Shown here: positions 1-8,100 of the stretch, in pieces
Position numbering within the stretch: position 1 is the first letter of the stretch
How the letters are laid out: every line of letters starts with the position of its first letter
Assembly (NCBI GenBank): GCA_002441465.1
Contig: DJWE01000082.1
Coordinates: 1,969 to 11,789, forward strand
Source of the DNA: Propionibacteriaceae bacterium UBA6238
Lineage (GTDB): Bacteria > Actinomycetota > Actinomycetes > Propionibacteriales > Propionibacteriaceae
Direction: 5' to 3'
Length of the DNA: 9,821 nt
Notes under the pieces: model-generated
Told to the model about the DNA's origin: nothing
The model's database searches: none
Seen by the model: the letters and a program-made list of their open reading frames with translations, nothing else
Position numbers and translations under genes: made by a program

Positions 1-2214
1 ATCCTGATGCTGTCGACCAACAACATCCTCAAGCCCGCGGACGGTCGTCCGGTGACCCTGCCTACCCAGGACATGATCATCGGGCACTACTTCCTGACCC
101 TCGAGCAGCCCAACCTGCCCGGCGAAGGCAGGGCGTTCTCGTCGGTGGCCGAGGCCTACATGGCCTTCGATCGCCACGAGCTGGGGATCGGCGCCCGCTG
201 CCGGATCCGGCTCACCGGTGTCGTCCCGCCCGAAGGCGCCGAGTTGCGTGCCGATGGCAGCGTGCTCCTCGAGACGACGTTGGGTCGGGCGCTGTTCAAC
301 GAGGCGCTCCCGGCCGACTACCCGTACGTGAACGAGGAGGTCGGCAAGAAGAAGCTCGGCCAGATCGTCAACGATCTTGCCGAGCGGTACCCGAAGGTCG
401 ACGTCGCGGTCACTCTCGACCGGCTCAAGGCCCTCGGCTTCAAGTGGGCTACCCGCTCGGGTGTGACCGTGTCGATCGCCGACGTGCAGACCCCGCCGTC
501 CAAGCCGGAGATCCTCGCCGGCTACGACGCCAGGGCGAACAAGATCACCAAGCAGTACGAGCGGGGCAAGGTGACCGAGGAGGAGCGGCATCAAGAGCTG
601 ATCCAGCTCTGGACCGACGCCACCGCCGAGCTGACTGCGGCCATGGAAGCCAACTTCACGAAGAACAACCCGATCTTCATGATGGTGCACTCCGGCGCCC
701 GAGGGAACATGACCCAGATGCGCCAGATCGCGGCCATGCGAGGCCTGGTGGCCAACCCGAAGGGCGAGATCATCGCCCGGCCGATCAAGTCCAACTTCCG
801 CGAGGGACTGTCCGTTCTGGAGTACTTCATCTCCACCCACGGCGGACGGAAGGGGCAGGCCGACACCGCACTGCGGACGGCCGACTCCGGCTACCTCACC
901 CGGCGGCTGGTCGACGTCTCCCAGGACGTGATCATCCGCGAGGAGGACTGCCAGACCGAGCGCGGCCTGACCAAGGTGATCGCCGCGGAGGGCCGCGGCG
1001 GGAAGCTGGCCCCTGCTCGCAACATCGAGACCGCGGTGTACGCCCGGACGCTCGCCTCCGACGTGGTCACGCCGGAGGGCAAGGTGCTCGTGAAGGCCGG
1101 GGTCGACCTGGGCGATGTGAACATCAAGAAGCTGCTCAAGAACGGCGTCACCGAGGTGAAGGTGCGTTCCGTGCTGACCTGCGAGGCGGCCACCGGTACC
1201 TGCGCGATGTGCTACGGGCGCTCCCTGGCGACCGGCAAGCTCGTCGACGTCGGCGAGGCGGTCGGAATCGTCGCCGCGCAGTCGATCGGTGAGCCGGGCA
1301 CGCAGCTGACCATGCGCACCTTCCACACCGGTGGTGTGGCCGGTGACGACATCACGCAGGGTCTGCCCCGTGTGGTGGAGCTCTTCGAGGCCCGTCAGCC
1401 CAAGGGCAAGGCCCCGATCGCGGAGGCGGCGGGCCGCGTCCGGATCGAGGAGGGGGACCGGCTGCGCAAGCTGGTCATCGTCCGCGATGACGGCGAGGCC
1501 GACCTGGAGTACCCGCTGCCCCGACGGGTGCGGCTGGAGTGGGAGGACGGGGCCGGCGTCCGGCATTCGGTGGGTGACGGCGATCATGTGGCTGCGGGTC
1601 AGCAGCTGTACGCCGGTACTCCCGATCCGCAGGACGTCCTTCGGGTCTCGGGCCTCCGCAAGGTGCAGGAGCACTTGGTGGAGGAGGTGCAGGCCGTGTA
1701 CCGGACGCAGGGTGCGCCGATCCACGACAAGCACATCGAGATCATCATCCGGCAGATGCTGCGCCGGATCACGGTGATCGAGTCCGGCGACACCTCAATG
1801 CTGCCGGGCGAGCTCGTCGACCGGAAGCTGTTCGAGTCGGAGAACCGGCGGATGGTGACCGAGGGCCGCACCCCGGCCCAGGGCCGTCCGGTGCTGATGG
1901 GCATCACCAAGGCGTCGTTGGCTACCGAGTCGTGGCTGTCTGCGGCGTCGTTCCAGGAGACCACCAAGGTGCTCACCGACGCGGCGATCCATGCCAAGTC
2001 GGACTCCCTGGTCGGCCTGAAGGAGAACGTCATCCTGGGCAAGCTGATCCCGGCCGGAACCGGCCTCGATCGGTACCGGAACATCCGGGTGGAGCCCACC
2101 GCCGAGGCCCGCGCCGCGGCGTACGACCTCTCCTACGACCCGTACGACTACGACCTGAGCGTCGGTGGATCGGCGGTCGGTCTGGACGAGTACGACACCG
2201 GCGAGCTCCGCTAA
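1..2214 (+). CDS. rpoC: DNA-directed RNA polymerase subunit beta' (3' part)
   Basis: This is the C-terminal part, about 737 residues, of the beta' subunit, which forms the catalytic cleft of RNA polymerase. The frame is open at base 1, so the true start is upstream; the first ATG in view (base 7) is internal, within the conserved segment LMLSTNNIL. The four cysteines of the second zinc site are present (codons at 949, 1180, 1201 and 1210; the last three in the pattern CX6CX2C). The bridge helix, around YFISTHGGRKGQADTALRTA, lies near 823-894. The trigger-loop segment SIGEPGTQLTMRTFHTGG lies near 1282-1335 and continues without the large insertion seen in enterobacteria. The C-terminal segment with NIRVEPTAEARAAAYD and a short acidic tail fits actinobacterial RpoC. 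The stop TAA is at 2212-2214. rpiB starts 10 bases later with no visible terminator, so read-through is likely. Identification is certain. Confidence 0.98.
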   Translation: MLMLSTNNILKPADGRPVTLPTQDMIIGHYFLTLEQPNLPGEGRAFSSVAEAYMAFDRHELGIGARCRIRLTGVVPPEGAELRADGSVLLETTLGRALFNEALPADYPYVNEEVGKKKLGQIVNDLAERYPKVDVAVTLDRLKALGFKWATRSGVTVSIADVQTPPSKPEILAGYDARANKITKQYERGKVTEEERHQELIQLWTDATAELTAAMEANFTKNNPIFMMVHSGARGNMTQMRQIAAMRGLVANPKGEIIARPIKSNFREGLSVLEYFISTHGGRKGQADTALRTADSGYLTRRLVDVSQDVIIREEDCQTERGLTKVIAAEGRGGKLAPARNIETAVYARTLASDVVTPEGKVLVKAGVDLGDVNIKKLLKNGVTEVKVRSVLTCEAATGTCAMCYGRSLATGKLVDVGEAVGIVAAQSIGEPGTQLTMRTFHTGGVAGDDITQGLPRVVELFEARQPKGKAPIAEAAGRVRIEEGDRLRKLVIVRDDGEADLEYPLPRRVRLEWEDGAGVRHSVGDGDHVAAGQQLYAGTPDPQDVLRVSGLRKVQEHLVEEVQAVYRTQGAPIHDKHIEIIIRQMLRRITVIESGDTSMLPGELVDRKLFESENRRMVTEGRTPAQGRPVLMGITKASLATESWLSAASFQETTKVLTDAAIHAKSDSLVGLKENVILGKLIPAGTGLDRYRNIRVEPTAEARAAAYDLSYDPYDYDLSVGGSAVGLDEYDTGELR

Positions 2215-2224
2215 GGCAAGGGTC

Positions 2225-2686
2225 ATGCGGATCGTCATCGCGTCCGACCACGCCGCAGTCGAGCTGCGACAGGAGATGGCTGACGAAGCCCGGTCGCTGG
2301 GACACGAGGTCACTGACCTCGGCCCGGCGCCGGGCGAAGCCGTCGACTACCCGGTGAACGGGGCCAAGGTCGGACGGCTGGTCGCCGCGGGGGAGTACGA
2401 CCTCGGGCTGCTCGCATGCGGCACTGGTGTCGGCATCTCGATCGCGGCGAACAAGGTGCCTGGGATCAGGGCCGTGGTGTGTTCGGAGCCATACTCGGCG
2501 AAGTTGTCGCGCCAGCACAACGACTCCAACGTCCTCGCCGTGGGCGCGCGCGTGGTCGGTCCGGGGCTCGCCCGGATGATTGTCGCCGAGTGGCTCGCCG
2601 CCGAGTTCGAGGGTGGTCGGCACGCCCGCCGGGTGGGCTTGATCGCGGATCTGGAAGGAACCCCGGACACGGCTTCGGTGTCCTAA
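2225..2686 (+). CDS. rpiB: RpiB/LacA/LacB family sugar-phosphate isomerase, probable ribose-5-phosphate isomerase B
   Basis: The 153-residue product matches the usual length of this cytosolic family, which interconverts aldose and ketose phosphates (ribose 5-phosphate and ribulose 5-phosphate for RpiB). The start at 2225 gives the canonical MRIVIASDHA, with DH at residues 8-9. The ATG has an AAGG Shine-Dalgarno-like stretch at 2213-2216 overlapping the rpoC stop. Residue C65 lies in ACGTGVGISIAANK, where E. coli RpiB has its catalytic Cys66. H98 lies in SRQHNDSNVLA, which is almost the same as in the E. coli enzyme. The mycobacterial RpiB that I know uses glutamate instead of this cysteine, so the gene is of the cysteine type. 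It sits 10 bases after rpoC and 9 bases before the importer genes. The family also contains galactose-6-phosphate and tetrulose-phosphate isomerases, so the fold and chemistry are sure but the exact sugar is not. Confidence 0.9.
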   Translation: MRIVIASDHAAVELRQEMADEARSLGHEVTDLGPAPGEAVDYPVNGAKVGRLVAAGEYDLGLLACGTGVGISIAANKVPGIRAVVCSEPYSAKLSRQHNDSNVLAVGARVVGPGLARMIVAEWLAAEFEGGRHARRVGLIADLEGTPDTASVS

Positions 2687-2695
2687 GCTGACTTT
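2684..2695 (+). promoter_or_regulatory. Possible -10 element for a leaderless transcript of the binding-protein gene
   Basis: TAAGCT at 2684-2689 fits the actinobacterial -10 form TANNNT, and its first three bases are the rpiB stop codon. It ends six bases before the GTG start at 2696, so transcription beginning on the start codon would give a leaderless mRNA. The downstream gene has no Shine-Dalgarno sequence in front of its start, which supports the idea. No convincing -35 hexamer or extended -10 is visible, so this is weak. Confidence 0.3.
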
Positions 2696-3733
2696 GTGAG
2701 GACAAATCTGGGCAAGGGTGCCCCGTGCTGGCGGATCGCGTTGTCGCTGGCGTTGTTCGGCGTTGTCGCCGCGCTTGCCGGTTGCGCCGGCGCCGCAGGG
2801 GACTCGGTCACCTCGGCCTCGGTCGCGACACCCAGAACCGCCGTGCGCATCGCGACGCTGAAGGGACCCACCGGCGTCGGCATGGTGCACCTGATGCAGT
2901 CTCAAGCGGACGGCATCGCAGCCAACGACTACAGCTTCGGTGTGACCGAGTCGCCCGAGGAGGTGGTGGCCAGGATCGCCAGCGGCGAGGTGGACATCGC
3001 GGCGGTCCCGACGAACCTGGCCGCTGTGCTCTACGCCAAGACCTCCGGTGCGATCCGGATGCTCGCGGTGAACACCCTCGGCGTGCTGTACATCGTCACC
3101 GACCAGGCTTCCGTGACCAGCATCGCCGACCTGAAAGGGAGGACCGTCTACGCCTCCGGCCAGGGATCCAACCCCGAGTACGTGCTGCGCTTCCTGCTGC
3201 AGAAGAACGGCCTTGACCCCGACACCGACGTCCACCTCGTCTGGAAGAGTGAGCACGACGAGGTAGCCACGCTCGTCGCGAGCGGCCGGGCCTCGATCGC
3301 GCTGCTGCCCGAACCGTTCGTCACTGCGGTCACGCTGAAGAATCCCACGCTGTCGGCGACGCTCGACCTCACCAGCGAATGGGCCAAAGTCGTCAGCGAC
3401 GGCAGCCAGCTGATGATGGGCGGGGTGATCGCTCGGGCGGCGTTCGTCCAAGAGCACCCCGATGCGGTGCGGACGTTCCTCGCTGAGTATGCGACCTCGA
3501 TCGAAGCGGCGAAGTCCGACGCGGAAACCACGTCCGCGCTGTGCGAGCGGTTCGGAATCATCCCGAGTGCCGCGGTCGCAAAGCAGGCGCTGCCACGGCT
3601 CAACCTGACCTTCCTCACCGGCGAGGAGATGAAAGCCGGGCTCCGGGGGTACTTCCAGGTGCTCTATGATGCGAACCCCACCTCGTTGGGAGGAGCGCTC
3701 CCTGATTCCGGGTTCTACGACACGACCCGCTGA
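2696..3733 (+). CDS. ABC transporter substrate-binding lipoprotein, NMT1/THI5-like (NitT/TauT class)
   Basis: The 345-residue product is the extracytoplasmic binding protein of an importer. A basic start (MRTNLGKGAPCWR) leads into a hydrophobic stretch and the lipobox ALAGC, with the lipidated cysteine at residue 30. The mature protein has the periplasmic-binding fold of the SsuA/TauA/ThiY group: a repeated segment with EVDIAAVPTNLAAVLYAK (about 97-114), the hinge motif SIADLKGRTVYASG (about 142-155), and RASIALLPEPF (about 198-208). The GTG at 2696 was chosen because it keeps the positive n-region of the signal peptide; later in-frame starts would cut into it. There is no Shine-Dalgarno sequence before it. 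The last 68 bases overlap the permease frame. Known ligands of the class include sulfonates, nitrate, bicarbonate and pyrimidine thiamine precursors; the sequence alone does not tell which applies. Family assignment is firm, substrate unknown. Confidence 0.88.
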   Translation: MRTNLGKGAPCWRIALSLALFGVVAALAGCAGAAGDSVTSASVATPRTAVRIATLKGPTGVGMVHLMQSQADGIAANDYSFGVTESPEEVVARIASGEVDIAAVPTNLAAVLYAKTSGAIRMLAVNTLGVLYIVTDQASVTSIADLKGRTVYASGQGSNPEYVLRFLLQKNGLDPDTDVHLVWKSEHDEVATLVASGRASIALLPEPFVTAVTLKNPTLSATLDLTSEWAKVVSDGSQLMMGGVIARAAFVQEHPDAVRTFLAEYATSIEAAKSDAETTSALCERFGIIPSAAVAKQALPRLNLTFLTGEEMKAGLRGYFQVLYDANPTSLGGALPDSGFYDTTR

Positions 3734-4526
3734 GCCGAGGCGGCGGGCGCTGCTCGGTGTCGTCGCGCTGGTGTTCTGGCTGATGGTCTGGCTGGTGGTG
3801 AGCCTGGTCGTGGGTCAGGAACTCCTCGTCCCTTCGCCGGCGACGGTTTTCGTAACCCTGATCCATCTGGCCGGGACACCAGGATTCTGGCAGGCCGCGG
3901 CCTCGTCCCTGGTTCGAGTGGTGCTCGGCTTCGCCGGCGGGGTGGTGATCGGCGTCGCCGCTTCCGTGTTGACCACCCGCTATCCAGTCGTGGACGCGCT
4001 GCTGTCCCCGCTGTTGCGGGTGGTGCGCGCGGCGCCGGTCGCGTCCTTCATCATCCTCGCGCTGGTCTGGATTCCCACCGGACGCCTCCCGGCGTTCATC
4101 TCGTTTCTGATGGTGGTGCCGGTGGTGTGGGAGAACATGGCCCAAGGCGTCGCCCGCCAGGATCGGGACCTGCTCGAGGTGGCGCAGGTGTTCGGTTTCG
4201 GTCGGTGGCAGACGCTGCGCCGGGTGCGCATCCCGCTGCTCCTGCCGTTCTTCGCTGCGGCCTGCACCACCGGCATGGGGCTGGCCTGGAAGTCGGGGAT
4301 CGCCGCCGAGGTGATCAGCCGGCCGCCGATCGCGATCGGTTCCCGGCTGCAGGACGCGAAGGTGTACCTGGACACCCCCGAGGTGTTCGCCTGGACGATC
4401 ACTGTGGTTCTGCTCAGCCTGGTTCTGGAGGGTCTGCTCCGCTGGACCGCGGGGCGGGCCACAGCCTGGCTCGCGGCCGGGCCGGCGGCGGGGGAGGGGC
4501 CGGAGGTGAGCGATGCCGCGGCTTGA
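3666..4526 (+). CDS. ABC transporter permease, NitT/TauT class
   Basis: The 286-residue membrane protein forms the transport channel, presumably as a homodimer because it is the only permease in the cluster. Hydrophobic segments are seen near residues 28-50, 79-101, 122-156 (two close spans), 190-214 and 240-260. The EAA-type loop that docks the ATPase is LLEVAQVFGFGRWQTLRRV (about 169-187), followed by RIPLLLP. Two adjacent ATGs (3666 and 3669) follow an AGGTG at 3657-3661; the second has the better spacing. Either choice gives a long overlap with the binding-protein gene. A strong Shine-Dalgarno-like sequence further in points to a possible CTG start at 3702, which would remove only 12 residues of the cytoplasmic tail. 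The 3' end overlaps the ATPase gene by 14 bases, which suggests translational coupling. Function as a permease is clear; the substrate is not. Confidence 0.9.
   Translation: MMRTPPRWEERSLIPGSTTRPAEPRRRALLGVVALVFWLMVWLVVSLVVGQELLVPSPATVFVTLIHLAGTPGFWQAAASSLVRVVLGFAGGVVIGVAASVLTTRYPVVDALLSPLLRVVRAAPVASFIILALVWIPTGRLPAFISFLMVVPVVWENMAQGVARQDRDLLEVAQVFGFGRWQTLRRVRIPLLLPFFAAACTTGMGLAWKSGIAAEVISRPPIAIGSRLQDAKVYLDTPEVFAWTITVVLLSLVLEGLLRWTAGRATAWLAAGPAAGEGPEVSDAAA
3688..3695 (+). promoter_or_regulatory. Strong Shine-Dalgarno-like sequence inside the permease 5' end
   Basis: GGGAGGAG lies six bases before an in-frame CTG (3702) and nine before an in-frame ATT (3705). It is a better ribosome-binding match than the one before the ATG pair at 3666/3669. 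It may mark a non-ATG start that shortens the overlap with the upstream gene, or it may be a chance product of the codons there. Confidence 0.3.
4502..4508 (+). promoter_or_regulatory. Ribosome binding site of the ATPase gene
   Basis: GGAGGTG ends four bases before the ATG at 4513 and lies wholly inside the permease coding region. It fixes the ATPase start and explains how the overlapping gene is translated. Confidence 0.75.
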
Positions 4527-5115
4527 CCGAGTGGGATTCGGCTACGGTCGCGGGCGCCCTGTGCTGGCGGACTTCACCCTCGACCTCCCCGAGACGGGCA
4601 CGGTCTGCCTTCTGGGCCCGTCCGGATGTGGCAAGACGACGGTGCTGCGGCTGCTTGCCGGCCTCGTGATCCCGCAGGCGGGCCGGATCGTCGGCTTGGA
4701 CGGACGGCGGCCCGCAGTCGTGTTCCAGGAGGATCGGCTGCTGCCATGGGAGACGGCCTGGCAGAACGCCGTGTCACGGCCGGACCCGGCCCAGCGGGAA
4801 CGCGCTCGGGAGTGGTTGTGCCGGCTCGGCCTCGGCGACAACCTGCACCGGCGTCCGGGCGAACTCAGCGGCGGGATGAAGCGTCGGGTGGCCATGGCCA
4901 GGGCGCTGGCGTCCGAGGCCGACCTGTTGCTCCTCGACGAACCCTTCACCGGTCTGGACGAATCGGCGTGGCGGCACGCCGCCGACCTGGTGGTTGCCGC
5001 GGCGGAGGGCACTGGGCTGCTCACGGTGTTGGTCACGCACGTCCCAGAGCACGCCGCCGCGCTGGGCGCTGCCGTGGTCAGGTTGGACGGACCGCCGCTG
5101 CGCCGGCTCGACTAG
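4513..5115 (+). CDS. ABC transporter ATP-binding protein, NitT/TauT class
   Basis: The 200-residue cytosolic ATPase powers the importer made of the two upstream products. All nucleotide-binding motifs are present in order: Walker A GPSGCGKTT (35-43), Q-loop VFQEDRLLPW (70-79), signature LSGGMKRR (118-125), Walker B LLLLDEPF (138-145) with its catalytic glutamate, D-loop GLDE (147-150), and switch histidine H176 in VTH. The Q-loop form FQED-LLPW is typical of the SsuB/TauB/NrtD group, which matches the binding protein. The protein is short for this group (often about 250 residues): it has compact N- and C-terminal ends and no regulatory domain. The start follows a good Shine-Dalgarno sequence and overlaps the permease by 14 bases. 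It is the last gene of the + strand block, before a convergent hairpin. Confidence 0.93.
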   Translation: MPRLDRVGFGYGRGRPVLADFTLDLPETGTVCLLGPSGCGKTTVLRLLAGLVIPQAGRIVGLDGRRPAVVFQEDRLLPWETAWQNAVSRPDPAQRERAREWLCRLGLGDNLHRRPGELSGGMKRRVAMARALASEADLLLLDEPFTGLDESAWRHAADLVVAAAEGTGLLTVLVTHVPEHAAALGAAVVRLDGPPLRRLD

Positions 5116-5152
5116 CCCGGTCCAGGTCGGGGACGGTTCCGAACCCGGTCCA
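5116..5152 (+). repeat. Short direct repeat CCCGGTCCA, two copies
   Basis: CCCGGTCCA occurs at 5116-5124 and again at 5144-5152, just after the ATPase stop. Both copies can pair with GGACCGG at 5171-5177, so they could form alternative stems. Between them GGTTC-C-GAACC (5135-5145) is a further small dyad. Confidence 0.5.
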
Positions 5153-5177
5153 CCTGAGCTGGCCAGGCCCGGACCGG
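5145..5177. terminator. Probable bidirectional terminator hairpin between convergent genes
   Basis: CCGGTCC (5145-5151) pairs with GGACCGG (5171-5177). Inside that stem CCTG (5153-5156) pairs with CAGG (5164-5167) around a seven-base loop, giving a two-part GC-rich stem. There is no T-run on either strand, which is common in high-GC actinobacteria. It lies in the 78-base gap between the ATPase stop and the hydrogenase stop, where a terminator serving both strands is expected. Confidence 0.5.
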
Positions 5178-5193
5178 CAGGTAAGCGGCCTGA

Positions 5194-8100
5194 TCAGTTG
5201 ATCGGCATGGTCACCGGCACGGCCGCCTTCTCGCTGTACGGCTGGTAGCTGGTGTGCAGCAGGTGGTGCGCCTTTTCCGAGTTCGGCTCGCCGTAGAAGT
5301 CGTCATAGAGCCGCTGGATGTCGGGGTTGTCCTGGGATCGGCGATACTCGCTGGTCCGGTCGATGTCGAACAGGACTTCGGTGCGCTGGCGCAGCTCACC
5401 GACCTTGGCCGGGGCCGGGTTGCCGGCGCCGTCGATGCAGCCGCCCGGACAAGCCATGATCTCGATCAGGTCGTAGCCCACGTCCTCGCCGGCGACGACC
5501 CGCTCCACCAGGGGCGTGGCGTTACCCAGCCCCGAAACCACGGCCACCCGTACGGTCTTGCCGCCGGCGGTGATAGTGGCCTCCTTCATCCCCTGCAGCC
5601 CACGGACCGCCTGGAACTCCAGGTGATCGGGTTGGGCTTCGCCGGTGAGCTGTTCCACTGCCATCCGCAGCGCCGCCTCGGCGACTCCACCGGAGGCGCC
5701 GAAGATCACGCCGGCGCCGGTAACGCGCGAGTAGGGGTCGTCGAACCGGTCCGGCTGCACCTGCTTGGGGTCGAGCCGCACCATGTTCATCATCTCGATG
5801 AACTCGCTGGTGGTCACCACTGCGTCGACGTCGCGGATGCCCTCGGTGGCGAACTCCGGACGCGCCGCCTCGTACTTCTTGGCCAGACAGGGCACGATCG
5901 AGACCACGTACAGGTCGTCCAGGGAAATGCCGTAGGTCTGCGCGAAGTGCGTCTTCACGGTGGTGCCCATCATCTGCTGGGGCGACTTGCAGCTGGACAG
6001 GTGGGGGATCAGTTCGGGGTAGCGCTTTTCGACCAGGTTCACCCAGCCCGGGCAGCAGGACGTGAACTGCGGCATCACGCCGCCGTTGGCGACCCGGTTC
6101 AAGAACTCGGTGGTCTCCTCCATGATGGTGAGGTCGGCGGCGAAGGAGAAGTCGAACACCTTGTCGAAGCCGATCGCGCGCATCAGCCCCGCGACGAACG
6201 GGGACGCCTCCGCTGGGGTCTTGCCGTATTGAGCCGCAATCACGCTGCGCGGTGCCGGGGCGACGAATCCGACCACGACCTTGGTCGGATCGTTGATCGC
6301 ATGGAAGACCTCCGGACGCTCCCGGACGTAGTCGAGGGCGCCGCACGGGCAGGCGGTCACGCACTGTCCGCAGGAAACGCAGTCGGTCTCGATCAGCGGT
6401 CGGCCGTCGTGGGTGCCGACGGTGAGTTGGCCGGCGCGGAACTGGAAGGCGAGTACGCCGGGTCCCTCGATCTCCGCGCACGCCGCGACGCAGCGTCCGC
6501 ACGAGATGCACTTGTTGTGGTCGCGAATGATGAACGGGTGGTCGCGCACGATCAGGCTATGCGGACGCACGTGCAGCGGCGCGACGTAGGTGACGGAAGC
6601 CTTGGTGGCGACTTGGCGCAGATCGCACACGAACCGTTCCTTGCAGCCGCACTTCATGCAGCGGGCTGCCTCGGCCCGCGCGTCCTGCGCGGTGTAGCCG
6701 AGGTCGACCTCGCGGAAGTCGGTCACTCGCTCGGCGATCGGTTCTGCCGGCAGGTCGTGCCGGAACAGTCTGGGCCGGGCCTCGAACTCGTCGCGGGGGA
6801 GGTCCTCCAGCGAGCCGCGGCTGCAGTTGTAGCAGGCAGGTTCGCCGCGCACGTAACCCTTGGTGACGAACTGGTCCATCGCCCAGGCTGCGCGGCGGCC
6901 TGCGGCCACGGCCTCGATCACGGTCGCCGGTCCGGTGACGCAGTCGCCGCCCGCGAAGACCTTGGATTCGGAGGCCTCCATGGTGGATCCGTCGATCTCG
7001 ATGTCGCCCCACTTGTTCAGCCGCACGGGTAGGTCGTTGTAGAGGAACTGGGTGTTGGTGCTCTGGCCGATTGCGCCGATGATCAAGGATGCGTCGATGG
7101 TGAAGTCGCTGCCGTCCACCGGCACCGGGCGACGCCGTCCGGAGCGGTCGGGTTCGCCCAGGACCATCTCCATGCACCGCAGCACCAGGCCATCCGGCCC
7201 GCGGGTGATCGAGGTGGGAGCAGCCAGGAATCGCAGCTCGACCCCCTCCGCCTCCGCGTCGGTGACCTCATGCGGTTGGGCCGGCATCTCGTCCCGGGTC
7301 CGCCGGTAGAGCAGGACGACCTTCTTCGCTCCGCGGCGCACGGCGGTGCGGGCACAGTCGATCGCGGTGTTGCCTCCGCCGACCACCACGACGGTCTCAC
7401 CCGGATCGGGGTCGGTGCCCTTGGTGACTTCGCGCAGGTAGCCGATCCCGGTCCAGACTCCCTCGGAGTTCTCCCCGGGCAGGTTCATCGGGGTGGCGGT
7501 CCACGATCCGATGGCCAGGTAGACGGCGTCGAAGTCGTGCTGCAGATCCTCCAGGTGGAGGTGGGTGCCGAGCGCCTTGTTGCACACGATCCGGACTCCG
7601 AGGGCGGTGATCGTGGCGATCTCGGCATCGAGGACGGCCTTGGGCAGGCGGTACTCGGGAATGCCGTATCGCATCATCCCGCCGGGGTGCGGCATCGCCT
7701 CGAAGACGGTCACGTCGTGGCCGGAGACCGCGGCGTAGAAGGCCGCGCTCAGCCCGGACGGCCCGGCTCCGACAACGGCGATCCGCTTGCCGGTCGGACG
7801 CGTCAGCGTCGGGAGCCAGGGTTGTTCGCGGGACAGGTCCCAGTCGGCGGCGAAGCGCTTCACGTTGTTGATCGCGACCGCACTGTCGACCAGGTTCCGG
7901 CGGCACTGTGCCTCGCAGGTGTGCGGGCAGACTCGGCCGCACGCGGACGGGAATGGGTTGCGGTCCTTGATCACCCGGACGGCGGCTTCGAAGTTGCCGT
8001 CCGCGACCAGGGCCAGGTAGCGCTGGATGTCGATGTGGGCCGGGCAGGTCTGCTGGCAGGGCGGCTCGCAGTCGGCGTTGTGGTCGCAGAGCAACTGCTC

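Noticed and set aside
2030..3457. 475-codon - strand frame across rpoC end, rpiB and the binding-protein gene
   Set aside because: It runs antisense through three supported genes and its product is rich in Arg, His and Gly with no family resemblance.
5254..7032. Long + strand open frame (592 codons) opposite the hydrogenase
   Set aside because: The - strand product has continuous, diagnostic Fe-S, flavin and H-cluster motifs. The + strand frame has low-complexity composition with no recognisable domain, as expected for the shadow of a GC-rich gene.
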